Of a DNA stretch of 64,000 nucleotides, positions 42,535 to 51,653 are shown piece after piece. The notes beneath the pieces are model-generated. The model ran no database searches. It had not been told where the DNA came from and worked only from the letters and a program-made list of their open reading frames with translations. A program made the translations under genes and the position numbers. The stretch comes from Pedobacter steynii. GTDB lineage: Bacteria; Bacteroidota; Bacteroidia; Sphingobacteriales; Sphingobacteriaceae. The stretch covers positions 4,898,001 through 4,962,000 of the forward strand of contig NZ_CP017141.1 of NCBI RefSeq assembly GCF_001721645.1, in the 5' to 3' direction. Numbering within the stretch: the stretch's first letter is position 1; each line of letters opens with the position of its first letter.

Positions 42535-42685
42535 ATAAAGCCTTCAAACCTGCAGATTTCACCTTCATTTGGTAAAAAGCTCTTTTTTTAATAACCTTAG
42601 GCTGGAATAAGCTGCAAACCTCTTCCGTTTCCTCTGGAGAAAGAGAAATATGCTGCGATATATCTTGCGTTAAAAGATCCTTCAT
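42467..42685 (-). pseudogene. Crp/Fnr-family regulator, N-terminal fragment
   Basis: The first ~39 codons (ISQHISLSPEETEEVCSLFQ then PKVIKKRAFYQ) match the opening of Bacteroidota cyclic-nucleotide-binding Crp-family regulators. After that the similarity stops; the remaining codons run through a short unknown stretch into the terminal repeats of the IS21-like element. The effector-binding barrel and DNA-binding domain are missing, so the gene is dead. It marks the right-hand side of the deletion scar. Confidence 0.6.
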
Positions 42686-42713
42686 GGGTCTGAATAATTA
42701 GCCTATTACTATA

Positions 42714-43067
42714 CTAGTTGCCTGTGACCTCTTTTCTATGAGCGGCCCCCCAGGCAGATAATTCTGCAATAACCTTATCCAGTGTTCTGCCATGCCTGGT
42801 AAGCGAATATTCTACTGTCGGTGGAAATGTGGGGAGAACAGTTCTTTCGATGAGGCGGTTTATTTCGAGATCTTTCAGTTCTTTGGAAAGCATTTTATCC
42901 GTAATACCCGGGATTTCATTCGCAATCTTTCGAAATCTGATTGCACCAATAGAAATCGCCATCAATATTGGGAGTTTCCACTTTCCAGTTAATACATCTA
43001 GGGCATCCCGCACAGCGCGGGAACTACTGCCTGCACATGCTGATGGAGTTTCATTTTCTGCTGTCAT
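42714..43067 (-). CDS. HxlR-family transcriptional regulator
   Basis: A 117-residue winged-helix regulator. It has the family's conserved N-terminal cysteine (PSACAGSS, C11), the core ALDVLTGKWKLPILMAI, the recognition region FRKIANEIPGITDKMLSKELKDLE and the wing VEYSLTRHGRTL. HxlR proteins often respond to aldehydes, quinones or thiol oxidants through that cysteine. It is divergent from an NmrA-type reductase gene, and the 121 bases between hold several TACTAT/ATAGTA inverted repeats, so it probably controls both itself and the following plus-strand genes. Confidence 0.9.
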   Translation of the reverse strand: MTAENETPSACAGSSSRAVRDALDVLTGKWKLPILMAISIGAIRFRKIANEIPGITDKMLSKELKDLEINRLIERTVLPTFPPTVEYSLTRHGRTLDKVIAELSAWGAAHRKEVTGN

Positions 43068-43078
43068 AATATCACGTT

Positions 43079-43131
43079 ACTATCATCAATGGTAGTGCTA
43101 TCCTTTAGTATAGTACTATAAAATAGATAGT
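43079..43131. promoter_or_regulatory. Cluster of ATAGTA/TACTAT repeats, probable HxlR operator
   Basis: The perfect palindrome TATAGTACTATA is at 43109-43120. It is flanked by ACTATC-ATCAAT-GGTAGT on the left and ATAGATAGTAA on the right. The cluster lies between the divergent HxlR and reductase genes and is the natural place for autoregulation. Confidence 0.55.
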
Positions 43132-43188
43132 AAATGTGCGTAAATTTACCCTATTAAACAAGTTATTCACAGATAAATACAATAAGAT

Positions 43189-44070
43189 ATGATTTTAATT
43201 ACAGGGGCAACAGGTCACTTGGGAAATGCAACTATTGATTCTTTGCTAAAAAAGGGGATTAACCCTAGTATGGTTTCTGCATTCATTCGGGACGAAGCAA
43301 AAGCTATTTCACTAAAGGAAAGAGGAATAAATCTTGTAAAAGGAGATTTTGAAGATTACCAGTCTTTATTGCTAGCTTTTAAAAATGTTGACACTCTTTT
43401 CTTTGTGTCGAGTAGCGATATTTTTAAACGCCAAGAGCAACATGAAAATGTCATCAGGGCAGCCAAAGAAGTCGGTGTAAGACGTATAGTTTTTACCAGT
43501 GTTACCAGGAAAAGTGAAGACGGTTCTTCAGCGATCACAGCACTTACCTCATCTCTGATAAGCACTGAAAAGATGATCAAGGAAGGCGGGTTTACCTATA
43601 CATTGTTGAAAAATCCTTTGTATGCTGATGTGCTTCCTCTTTTTTTAGGGGCTGATGTACTGACCAATGGTGTATTTCTCCCTACAGAAAATGGTAAAGC
43701 GAGTTTTGTCACCAGAGAGGATCTGGGAGAAGCTGCAGCTGAGGTATTAATGGGAACAAGTCATGATGGCAAAGAATATATCCTTGCTAATGAAGTGAAT
43801 TATTCTTTTCAGGATGTAGCAGATATATTAAGCAGCCTGTTAGGTAAAACAATTTCCTACAACAGCCCATCTGTTGAAGCCTATACGCAGATCTTGGTTC
43901 AGGCAGGAGTTCCTGCTGAAAATATCATTGGTTTAGTGTCATTTTTAAAGGCCATCAAGCAGGGAGAGTTTCAGACTGACCATACAGATCTTCCTGTTCT
44001 GTTAGGTAGGAAGCCAACCTCACTTAGCTCGTATTTAAATACAGTGTACTTCAAGGATAAGAATATTTAA
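43189..44070 (+). CDS. NmrA-like NAD(P)H-dependent oxidoreductase (quinone reductase type)
   Basis: A 293-residue atypical short-chain dehydrogenase. The Rossmann motif MILITGATGHLGNATIDSL is at the very N-terminus, followed by the GDFEDYQSL and VDTLFFVSSSD motifs of the NmrA/QorB (YtfG) group. There is no classical YxxxK catalytic pair; KNPLYADVLPLFL is the substrate-side loop. QorB-like members reduce quinones with NADPH, others sense the redox state. It is divergent from the HxlR regulator and followed closely by a DsbA-like gene, which suggests an electrophile or thiol-stress role. Confidence 0.85.
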   Translation: MILITGATGHLGNATIDSLLKKGINPSMVSAFIRDEAKAISLKERGINLVKGDFEDYQSLLLAFKNVDTLFFVSSSDIFKRQEQHENVIRAAKEVGVRRIVFTSVTRKSEDGSSAITALTSSLISTEKMIKEGGFTYTLLKNPLYADVLPLFLGADVLTNGVFLPTENGKASFVTREDLGEAAAEVLMGTSHDGKEYILANEVNYSFQDVADILSSLLGKTISYNSPSVEAYTQILVQAGVPAENIIGLVSFLKAIKQGEFQTDHTDLPVLLGRKPTSLSSYLNTVYFKDKNI

Positions 44071-44102
44071 AAATAAAAAAAGGAGTATTCTTGATTAATC
44101 CT

Positions 44103-44912
44103 ATGAAAATATCATTAAGCCTTTTGCTGACAAGTCTGTTTTTTTTCACTGCTTGTGCACAAAAGAAATCAGATAAATTAACTATAAAAGTTATGACAAC
44201 AAATAAAATGAGAGTCGATATATGGAGCGATGTAATGTGCCCTTTTTGCTACATAGGTAAAAGAAAGTTTGAAACAGCTTTAGCTGCATTTCCTGACAGG
44301 AAATCAGTTGAAGTGGTATGGCACAGCTTTCAGATAAACCCAACCTTAGCGCATCAGCCTGACAAGGATTTTTACACGTATGTCGCCGAATTAAAAGGAC
44401 AGAGTAGAGAATGGTCAATCAGAATTCATGAATCTCTGATACAGACGGCAAAAAGCGTAGGTCTTGATTATCGACTCGATCAGGCAAAGATCACGAACTC
44501 TTTCGATGCACACCGCGTTATTCAGCTGGCAAAGAAAGATCATCTCACCAACGAAGTGGAAGAACGCTTCTTCAAAGCATACTTCACTGAAGGTGCGCTG
44601 ATGAGCGACCATGCAACACTTATTAAATTGGCCGTAGAAGCAGGCCTTGCGGAACATGAAGTAAGGCAGGTACTAGATTCAGACCGGTATGCAGATGATG
44701 TGAAAAAAGACGGGGAGAAAGTAAAAAGTCTTGGAGCCAGCGGTGTTCCGTTTTTTCTAATGAATCAAAAATATGCTGTAAGCGGTGCTCAGACATCCGA
44801 GTTTTTTACTGAAACATTGACAAGAGCATTTAAGTCCTGGCGTGCTGATAATCCGGCTTCTCTGGAAATCAATAATGGTCCTATTTGTACACCCGAAGGC
44901 AAATGTGAATAA
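44103..44912 (+). CDS. DsbA/FrnE-family thiol oxidoreductase with lipoprotein signal
   Basis: A 269-residue protein. The main domain is FrnE-like: DIWSDVMCPFCYIGKRKFE gives the redox motif C-P-F-C, and SLGASGVPFFLMNQKYAVSG gives the cis-proline loop. FrnE-type proteins are usually cytoplasmic, but here MKISLSLLLTSLFFFTAC forms a signal peptide with a lipobox cysteine, so it is predicted to be anchored in the envelope. The start is ambiguous: AAGGAG at 44083 is well spaced for a TTG at 44091, while the ATG at 44103 gives the cleaner signal. It is the second gene of the HxlR-controlled group. Confidence 0.85.
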   Translation: MKISLSLLLTSLFFFTACAQKKSDKLTIKVMTTNKMRVDIWSDVMCPFCYIGKRKFETALAAFPDRKSVEVVWHSFQINPTLAHQPDKDFYTYVAELKGQSREWSIRIHESLIQTAKSVGLDYRLDQAKITNSFDAHRVIQLAKKDHLTNEVEERFFKAYFTEGALMSDHATLIKLAVEAGLAEHEVRQVLDSDRYADDVKKDGEKVKSLGASGVPFFLMNQKYAVSGAQTSEFFTETLTRAFKSWRADNPASLEINNGPICTPEGKCE

Positions 44913-44938
44913 ATATATAACGCTTAAGCTAAATAAAA

Positions 44939-45304
44939 ATGAATGTTAAAGTTGTAAAAATAATATATTGGACATCGACAATTTTTGTCGCATTGGTCGG
45001 ACTTTTAGGCATCCTGAATATACTTCAGATTGATGCTTTGGTAAAAACGAACCGGGAACTTGGTCTTCCCCAGTACCTATTGCCCTTTCTAGGGACTGTA
45101 AAAGTCCTCGGAGCAATAGCTATTCTGGTTCCGTCCCTGAAGAAATTTCACGAAGCAGCCTATGCGGGCTTTATTTTTTATTTTATCGGAGCCACCTATG
45201 TGCTAATCGCTAATGGTGCAGGAATTGATAAATATGGTGTAACACTTTTAATCACAGCAGCTACAGCAGTTTCTTATATTTCTTATTTGAAACTAAAAAA
45301 ATAA
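44939..45304 (+). CDS. DoxX-like membrane protein
   Basis: A 121-residue protein with four predicted membrane spans (about 7-27, 44-64, 70-90 and 97-117) and the DoxX-like LPQYLLPFLGTVKVLGAIAILVP signature. Members are found with oxidative-stress and thiol-metabolism genes and may take part in quinone or thiosulfate redox reactions. It lies 26 bases after the DsbA-like gene and is the last gene of the small stress operon, followed by a long palindrome. Confidence 0.83.
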   Translation: MNVKVVKIIYWTSTIFVALVGLLGILNILQIDALVKTNRELGLPQYLLPFLGTVKVLGAIAILVPSLKKFHEAAYAGFIFYFIGATYVLIANGAGIDKYGVTLLITAATAVSYISYLKLKK

Positions 45305-45346
45305 AACAGGAATATTTTTCTTCCGCGATGCGCGATAGAAGCTATT

Positions 45347-45388
45347 CAACTCACTATAAAATATGATATCATATTTCATAGTGAGTTG
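45347..45388. terminator. 42-bp near-perfect palindrome
   Basis: CAACTCACTATAAAATATGA runs into its near-exact complement around a GATATC centre (a single A/C mismatch). It lies between the DoxX gene and the convergent thioredoxin-like gene and is probably a bidirectional terminator. The remaining intergenic sequence to 45561 shows nothing further. Confidence 0.7.
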
Positions 45389-45561
45389 TTTGCTTTATTT
45401 AAAATTAGCTCCGAAGAGATCTTTGGTTATTAGCGAAATTAGGAACAGTGACTAAACTAAGTCTGAGTCAGATTTTTGGATATCAGCACTAATGGATAGA
45501 GGGTGTCAGCATTGGTATATGACACCCTCAATTCCATGTCATAAATGGCAATTGGTTTTGG

Positions 45562-46701
45562 TTAGTCACCAAATAATTCTTTCATTTTTTTATTGAGCTC
45601 CTCACCCCTGAGATTGGAGGCAACTATTTTACCGCTGGGATCGATCAGGAAATTTTGAGGAATACCCTTAATCCCATATAGTTTGGCCGCATTATTATTC
45701 CAGAACTTGAGGTCAGATACCTGGGTCCATACCAGGCCATCTTTTTTAATAGCAGCGAGCCAATCCGCTTTTTTCCCTGGCCTGTCCAGTGATACACCCA
45801 AAATATCAAAGTTTTTATTTTTGTATTGATGGTAAGCCTTGACATAGTTCGGATTTTCTGCACGGCAGGGGCCGCACCATGACGCCCAAAAATCTAATAA
45901 GACGTATTTACCCCGGAAATCGCTAAGTTTAACCGGCTTGTCATTGATGTCATTTTGAATAAAATCTGGGGCGATGTTTCCGATAGCAGTCAGCTTTGCA
46001 GTGAGGATTACTTTTTCAATTTGCCTGCCAATCTCTGTATCATGCATTCGAGCTGACAGGCTTTTAAAAAGTTTCTCAGCCTTTTTAACATCCATATCCA
46101 TTGAAGTGAATCCACTCATAGCTCCAAGACTTACATACGAATCCGGGTGATCAGTGATATATTTCTCGTCAATCACTTTAATTTCATTTGATATTTTGAA
46201 ATACTTCGCCATAAAAGCATTCATGAATACAGTATCCTTTTTTTTTGCGTCCGAAATTATTGAATAATCGACCATTAATGCGGCTAAATCTGCCGTTTGG
46301 CGAGACTTTAATTTTTTATAGGCTAGATATTCGTTTGACAGCGCAGAACCACTAATGACTGCTGATTTTATGGAATCTTTGGTAGTGATGACGATTGTGC
46401 CCTTTTCCAGGTAAAAGTTAAAAATATCGCCTTTCCCATATGGGATGTTATCTGCGCCAATGCCCTGGCGATCTATAATTAAATCTGCTTGTTTTGGCTC
46501 AGATACCAATCCCCGAAACTGTACTGTTCCGTTACTGAAAATTGCAGAGTCTTTAACGCGATTTTCGCCATCCTTGTAAGAAAGATACGCCCTGGCCGGT
46601 GCAATTAAATCACCCGCTTTAATTTTAATCGTAAAGCTGTTGCTTTGTGCCCATCCCATTACAGGGACCAACACTAAAGACCAAAATAGTTGTGTTTTCA
46701 T
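45562..46701 (-). CDS. TlpA-like thioredoxin with DUF4369 domain
   Basis: A 379-residue exported protein. Residues 1-19 form a signal peptide, residues 21-120 are a DUF4369-type beta domain, a helical linker follows (125-235), and residues 243-379 are an AhpC/TSA-TlpA thioredoxin fold. The redox pair is C276/C279 in LLDFWASWCGPCRAENP, and GIKGIPQNFLIDPSGKIV contains the cis-proline. It should reduce or exchange disulfides in the periplasm. It is the last gene of the left SusC/SusD operon; such proteins often follow SusD in Pedobacter-like genomes, with unknown partners. Confidence 0.88.
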   Translation of the reverse strand: MKTQLFWSLVLVPVMGWAQSNSFTIKIKAGDLIAPARAYLSYKDGENRVKDSAIFSNGTVQFRGLVSEPKQADLIIDRQGIGADNIPYGKGDIFNFYLEKGTIVITTKDSIKSAVISGSALSNEYLAYKKLKSRQTADLAALMVDYSIISDAKKKDTVFMNAFMAKYFKISNEIKVIDEKYITDHPDSYVSLGAMSGFTSMDMDVKKAEKLFKSLSARMHDTEIGRQIEKVILTAKLTAIGNIAPDFIQNDINDKPVKLSDFRGKYVLLDFWASWCGPCRAENPNYVKAYHQYKNKNFDILGVSLDRPGKKADWLAAIKKDGLVWTQVSDLKFWNNNAAKLYGIKGIPQNFLIDPSGKIVASNLRGEELNKKMKELFGD

Positions 46702-46729
46702 TTTTCTATAAAATAAAATTGATTAGAAG

Positions 46730-46752
46730 GATGAGCAGCCGCGCTGCCCATC
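46730..46752. other. Hairpin at the left SusD/thioredoxin junction
   Basis: GATGAGCAGC and its complement (one mismatch) enclose a three-base loop between the SusD stop and the thioredoxin gene start. It has no T tail on the coding strand, so it is more likely an RNA-processing or stability element than a full terminator. Confidence 0.45.
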
Positions 46753-46784
46753 TTTTTTAAGTATTTTTAGGCGTTGCTGTATCG

Positions 46785-48158
46785 CTATTTGTATCCCTCA
46801 TTTTGAACCAAACTGCGATTTGTTGAAATAGCGGATTGCGGTATCGGATATAGAACATCCGTGGATTGCCAGCTGGTCGGCTTTTGTGCACCAATAACAG
46901 TATTGGCACGGTTTGTTCTTTTCAGATCAAGCCAACGGTGTCCCCATTCAAAGCACAGTTCAACCTGCCTTTCCCGCTCAATCGCCAATAATAAGGAGGC
47001 TTTATCGGATGCTGTTGTTTTGAGTAACCCTGCCCGGCGACGGATTACGTTTAAATCGTCTTGAGCCCTGTCCGTATTGTTCTGCTGGGTACGGGCTTCA
47101 GCCCTGATCAGGTATTGTTCTGCCAGTCGCAACACCATTTCAAACTCGGTATTGGTCTTTGTATTTGTTTTGTACTTGTAAGGGTAAGTATAGAAAGTTC
47201 CTGATACAGATAGACTATTAATCCAGTTGGATTTACGGGTGTCACCATTTTCAAATGCGTTATACAAAACACTATTAACAGCATATTTCGGTACAGCCAA
47301 GCCGGTTGGAATTAATTGTAACGCAAAATAGGTGCACCTGTAAGCATTTGTATAAAACTGCCAGATCGCCTCCTTACTGTTTGCCAGAAATACATTATTA
47401 GGATTAAGAACGATATCATAAAGACTAGTTTGATTGATCACTTTGGTTGCCTCTTCTTCGGCAAGTGCCCATTGTCCGGTATACAAATAAACCCTGGCGA
47501 GCATAGCCGATGCAACAAAACTGTTTACTCGTGTACGATTGCCTCCGGACCAGCTATAATCTTTAGGCAGCGCATCCCTTGCCTCAGACAAATCGGCTAT
47601 GATCTGGGTGTAAACCTGGCTTGTGGTTGAGGCTGGGGCCGTATTAATGACTTGTAGATCACTGGTCGTTAAAAGTGGTATACTTCCAAAATAATTGACG
47701 AGATAGAAGCTGCAAAATGCCCGAATGAACTTGGATTCAGCAGTCAGCTGTTTTTTTAACGACAGCGAAAGTGACTCCGAAGCATTGGCGCCTTCTATAA
47801 TTTTATTGGCCTGGTAAATGATATTATAGCTGTTGGACCACCAATCCTTTATATTATTATCAGTCGCTAGTAAGCTATTGTTGTAAAAGTCATCGAATGT
47901 GTTTTGTACAGGGATCAGTTCATCCGCCGATTCCGCAGGTAGCAGACTGCTACGGTAGGCATAGATACTCAACCCTGATCTGTTGTACAATTCCGAATAC
48001 ATCCCGTTTAAAGCTGCATGCGCAGTAGTAGAGTCAGCAAAGATGGAGGAAGTCACCAATGTCTCGCCGGCACCTTTTACATCAATCAGTTTTTTGCAGC
48101 TGCATAAGGTAAGCAGCACAAGACAGTAATATATATTATTTTTAATCAGATTTTTCAT
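46785..48158 (-). CDS. RagB/SusD-family outer-membrane lipoprotein
   Basis: A 457-residue surface lipoprotein that caps the SusC channel and binds the nutrient. The lipobox is TLCSCKK near residue 21. N-terminal TPR-like helices (LTAESKFIRAFCSFYLVNYFG) and the C-terminal SusD signature (ERERQVELCFEWGHRWLDLKR) are present. There are no linked glycoside hydrolases or peptidases, so the ligand cannot be guessed. It lies nine bases downstream of its SusC partner. Confidence 0.92.
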   Translation of the reverse strand: MKNLIKNNIYYCLVLLTLCSCKKLIDVKGAGETLVTSSIFADSTTAHAALNGMYSELYNRSGLSIYAYRSSLLPAESADELIPVQNTFDDFYNNSLLATDNNIKDWWSNSYNIIYQANKIIEGANASESLSLSLKKQLTAESKFIRAFCSFYLVNYFGSIPLLTTSDLQVINTAPASTTSQVYTQIIADLSEARDALPKDYSWSGGNRTRVNSFVASAMLARVYLYTGQWALAEEEATKVINQTSLYDIVLNPNNVFLANSKEAIWQFYTNAYRCTYFALQLIPTGLAVPKYAVNSVLYNAFENGDTRKSNWINSLSVSGTFYTYPYKYKTNTKTNTEFEMVLRLAEQYLIRAEARTQQNNTDRAQDDLNVIRRRAGLLKTTASDKASLLLAIERERQVELCFEWGHRWLDLKRTNRANTVIGAQKPTSWQSTDVLYPIPQSAISTNRSLVQNEGYK

Positions 48159-48167
48159 GATAATTAG

Positions 48168-51100
48168 TTAATATGAAAATTGAATTCCAGCAGTGAACGT
48201 TTTTAGCGAAGGCATAGTTGGTGTACTTAAGGGAGAAATAAACGGGTTATTTACTCTGCCGGGAGTAATATTAGTTTCGGGATCAAACCCTTTATAGTTG
48301 GTTATTGTCAGCAGGTTTTGCCCACGGATATATAACCTGCAGTTAGCCATGCCCATTGCTTTTTTCCAGCGATCAGGAAGTGTATAGGATATAGAAACAT
48401 TCTTTAATCTGATAAAGGAGGCGTCAGCAAACGCAGCGTCGGAAGTCAGGTAATAATTGACATATGAATTGTAGGAAGCTGACGATGATTGCGTACTTGG
48501 GGTAAACTGGCTATTTAGCACATCTCTATACTGATTAGACAACAGCCCTGGAAAACTGGTGATACCGTATTTTTTTTGTTTCACAAAATTGAACAGAAAG
48601 TCAAGCTGAAATTTTTTGTAACTGATACTATTGCTCAATCCGCCGTAATATTTAGGATCATTGCTCCCGGCGATTATATAATCCCCCAATCCGTTAGCCA
48701 TTAAACCCCGGCTGATTACACCGTCGTTATTTGCATCCTGCACGGTAGCCTGGCCGTTTGTAAAGCCCGTGGAATGGTACAATGCGATCAAACTTAGTGG
48801 CTGCCCAATTACGTAAGCGTTCGCATAAGTTGAAGTTAACAGATCAGGAAAGGCCAGCAACTTGTTTTTGTAAAATGAAATATTGAATGATGTATTCCAG
48901 CTGAAATCCTTTTGCGCAATGGGATTTGCCTTTATCTCTAACTCAAATCCTGTATTTTGTATCATGGCATCAATATTGGCAGTATAGGAGGCGAAGCCAG
49001 ACTGTGGTGAAAGGGGATAAGCAGCAAGTAAATTACCTGAACGGTTACGAAATATGGCGCTATTAAGTAATAATTTATTGTTCAAAAAGCCCAAGTCTAA
49101 ACCAGCCTCCAGTTTATAGGTGCTCTCCCAATGTAGCTGTTCATTGGCAACTCCTGAAGGGACATAGCCAGATGCGGTACCATAGGGAAAATCAGAAGAT
49201 CCATAGGTATTCTGATATTTGTAATTCCCAATCTGATCATTCCCCACAATCCCATAGCTACCTCTTAGCTTTCCATAGCTAAGCCATTTTGAGTTTTTAA
49301 TTACAGATTCCTCAGAAAATATCCAGCCAGCACCCACAGAACCGAAGTTTCCGAATCGCTTATCAGGACCAAATCTGGACGATCCGTCTCTTCTGAACGT
49401 CCCGTTCAGGATATATTTTCCATCCCAGGTGTAATTCAGTCTGCCAAATACAGACAAATACTTATACTCAGCGCTGGCGCTTTGATTGATGAAAATAGTG
49501 CTTGCCGATGCATGGTTCTCCATTAATGATTTGGATGCAAAGCCCCGGCCGATAACATATAAAGGCTGATTATATTGAGTGTATTGCCAGGTGCCGCCCA
49601 AGGTTGCGCTTAATTTACCCTTTTTTATAGCGACGTTATAATCTAATTGCGGTTCAGCTATGTAGGATTTGGTATTGTTGATGCTGTACATTCCTGTTGC
49701 CGGAGCGCGGTATGCGGGGTCGTATGCGTCACCTGGAATGATCATTTTCTGATCGAAACCTATGCCATTGTGGCCCAGACTTGTTTTAATCTGCAAATCC
49801 GGTAAGATTTTGTAACTAATCGCAGCGTTTAGTATCAGATTATCGGTAGCAGTTTTAAGATATTTCCTGACTTCGGCTAAAGGATTGCTGATACCCGATC
49901 CCCAATAAAGTTGCCCGTTAGCATCGTAAAGTGGATAGTTATTGGGATAAGTTACGCTGCTGCCGGTAAAATCACTACCATAAATCAGGTTATTATCTTT
50001 GGCATATATGGTACTTAGATCAACCTTTAACCGACCGTCGGCAGAGGTATGATTCACTTTCATATTTACAGAACCCCTCCGGTAACGGGAATCCCCGGGC
50101 ATTACTGTAGTTTCGTTATGAAAAGTACCGCTCAATAAAAACGTAGTCAGCTGATCGCCTCCGGAAATGGAGGAATTGATATCAGTAAGGTGCGACGTAC
50201 CTCCAATTAACATCTTTTGGTAATCGGTATTTTGATCGGGTTTCCATTGGAGAAGATCTGGCGCATTCGCCGCAGTTGGCGTAATGTTGTCATTGGCAAA
50301 AGCTTGTCGGCGGATAGCCAGGTATTCTGAAGTGCTGAGTGTTGGCAGCATCCTGGTTACCTTTCCGACACCGCTATAAGCGTTAAAATTTAAGCGGGCC
50401 TTACCTGATTTTCCTTTTTTTGTGGTGATCAATATTACACCATTGGCGCCTCTTGAACCATAAATAGAAGTTGCATCGGCGTCTTTAAGTACATCAATAC
50501 TTTCAATGTCGGTAGGATTGATGAGATTCAGAGGATCACTGCCGCCATTTGCTTGTCCGCCGAAACCTGTGGCTCCTGTGTTTTGATCGGCGACTGGCGC
50601 TCCGTTGAACGGTACACCATCAATGATATATAGGGGATAGGTGCCAGACTGCATAGAGTTGGTTCCACGCATCTGTACCTTGACCGGTGCTCCCGGCAGT
50701 CCTGATGACTGCTGTATAAAAAGTCCTGGTACTAATCCTTCGAGGGCCAAAAGTGGTTGTGATACTGGCTGCTGTTCCAATACTTCAGCCTTAACAGTAG
50801 ATACATTACCTGTATTCAAGCGTCTGGTAGTTGTTCCGTAACCGATTACCTGCACATTATCCAAAGTTGAATTACTGAGCTCCAGGCGAATGGCACTTAA
50901 GTTTTCGTTGGCCTTAAGTTCTTTAGTCTGATATCCAACGTAACCTATTGTGAGTAACGCCTGTTCATCTACACCTTTTAGGAAAAAAAATCCGTTAGCA
51001 TCAGTTGTTGTTGTTTTCTTCAGATCATTTTTGATACGAACTGTGGCTCCGGCAAGTCCCATGCCTTTTTCATCCGTTACCCTCCCCCGGATATCTATAT

Positions 51101-51497
51101 TAGCGAAGAAGTTTGTGATCACATCGAAAATCCCCTTTTCTTTGGCCTTCACCACCACTATTTTGTCTTTAATCTGGTAAGTAAGGGGCAGTCCCGAAAA
51201 GCAAGCGATTAATGCATCTTCGATAGTCGCATTTGTTACATGTAAGCTAATGGGTTTTACGTTTTGCAAGACAGTTTTGTCATATACAAAATCATAACCA
51301 CTTTGTTTGAGAATCTCTTTGAAGATGATCTGCATTTTTGCATGTTGCTTGTTGAGCGTTATTCTTTGCCCAAAACTACTGGCGCTAACCTGCATTATAG
51401 AGACCATCAACAGCATACTGGTTAGTTTCATAACATGCGTTATTTTTTTGACGCAACCCGGCGGGATACATCTTTTCAAGTTGTAAATTTTGTACAT
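48168..51497 (-). CDS. SusC/RagA-family TonB-dependent receptor with STN domain
   Basis: A 1109-residue outer-membrane transporter. A signal peptide ends near QVSASSFGQ. It is followed by a secretin/TonB N-terminal (STN) signalling domain (about 45-115), a carboxypeptidase-regulatory-like beta domain (about 130-210, DIRGRVTDEKGMGLAGATVR), the plug (DVLKDADATSIYGSRGANGV) and the barrel. The STN domain passes ligand occupancy to the FecR anti-sigma factor encoded just upstream. Its partner SusD follows. Import is energised by TonB; the substrate is unknown. Confidence 0.93.
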   Translation of the reverse strand: MYKIYNLKRCIPPGCVKKITHVMKLTSMLLMVSIMQVSASSFGQRITLNKQHAKMQIIFKEILKQSGYDFVYDKTVLQNVKPISLHVTNATIEDALIACFSGLPLTYQIKDKIVVVKAKEKGIFDVITNFFANIDIRGRVTDEKGMGLAGATVRIKNDLKKTTTTDANGFFFLKGVDEQALLTIGYVGYQTKELKANENLSAIRLELSNSTLDNVQVIGYGTTTRRLNTGNVSTVKAEVLEQQPVSQPLLALEGLVPGLFIQQSSGLPGAPVKVQMRGTNSMQSGTYPLYIIDGVPFNGAPVADQNTGATGFGGQANGGSDPLNLINPTDIESIDVLKDADATSIYGSRGANGVILITTKKGKSGKARLNFNAYSGVGKVTRMLPTLSTSEYLAIRRQAFANDNITPTAANAPDLLQWKPDQNTDYQKMLIGGTSHLTDINSSISGGDQLTTFLLSGTFHNETTVMPGDSRYRRGSVNMKVNHTSADGRLKVDLSTIYAKDNNLIYGSDFTGSSVTYPNNYPLYDANGQLYWGSGISNPLAEVRKYLKTATDNLILNAAISYKILPDLQIKTSLGHNGIGFDQKMIIPGDAYDPAYRAPATGMYSINNTKSYIAEPQLDYNVAIKKGKLSATLGGTWQYTQYNQPLYVIGRGFASKSLMENHASASTIFINQSASAEYKYLSVFGRLNYTWDGKYILNGTFRRDGSSRFGPDKRFGNFGSVGAGWIFSEESVIKNSKWLSYGKLRGSYGIVGNDQIGNYKYQNTYGSSDFPYGTASGYVPSGVANEQLHWESTYKLEAGLDLGFLNNKLLLNSAIFRNRSGNLLAAYPLSPQSGFASYTANIDAMIQNTGFELEIKANPIAQKDFSWNTSFNISFYKNKLLAFPDLLTSTYANAYVIGQPLSLIALYHSTGFTNGQATVQDANNDGVISRGLMANGLGDYIIAGSNDPKYYGGLSNSISYKKFQLDFLFNFVKQKKYGITSFPGLLSNQYRDVLNSQFTPSTQSSSASYNSYVNYYLTSDAAFADASFIRLKNVSISYTLPDRWKKAMGMANCRLYIRGQNLLTITNYKGFDPETNITPGRVNNPFISPLSTPTMPSLKTFTAGIQFSY

Positions 51498-51596
51498 TTG
51501 TTAGGTTTGGTTTACAGCGGTTGTCTTCACATTGTTCAGATGCGACAATCCACTTCGGTTGATATTTTAATAGAATTCGAGAAGATCATACTAAAC

Positions 51597-51628
51597 TTAG
51601 CTGGCCCGATCCGCATTGGGTCAGCTAA
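51597..51628. other. Hairpin at the left FecR/SusC junction
   Basis: A 14-base stem (TTAGCTGGCCCGAT paired with ATTGGGTCAGCTAA, two wobbles) with a CCGC loop starts 26 bases past the FecR stop. It is probably a terminator or attenuator that separates regulator from transporter transcription. Confidence 0.55.
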
Positions 51629-51653
51629 ATTATTAGCCTGTTTTGTAATTGAT

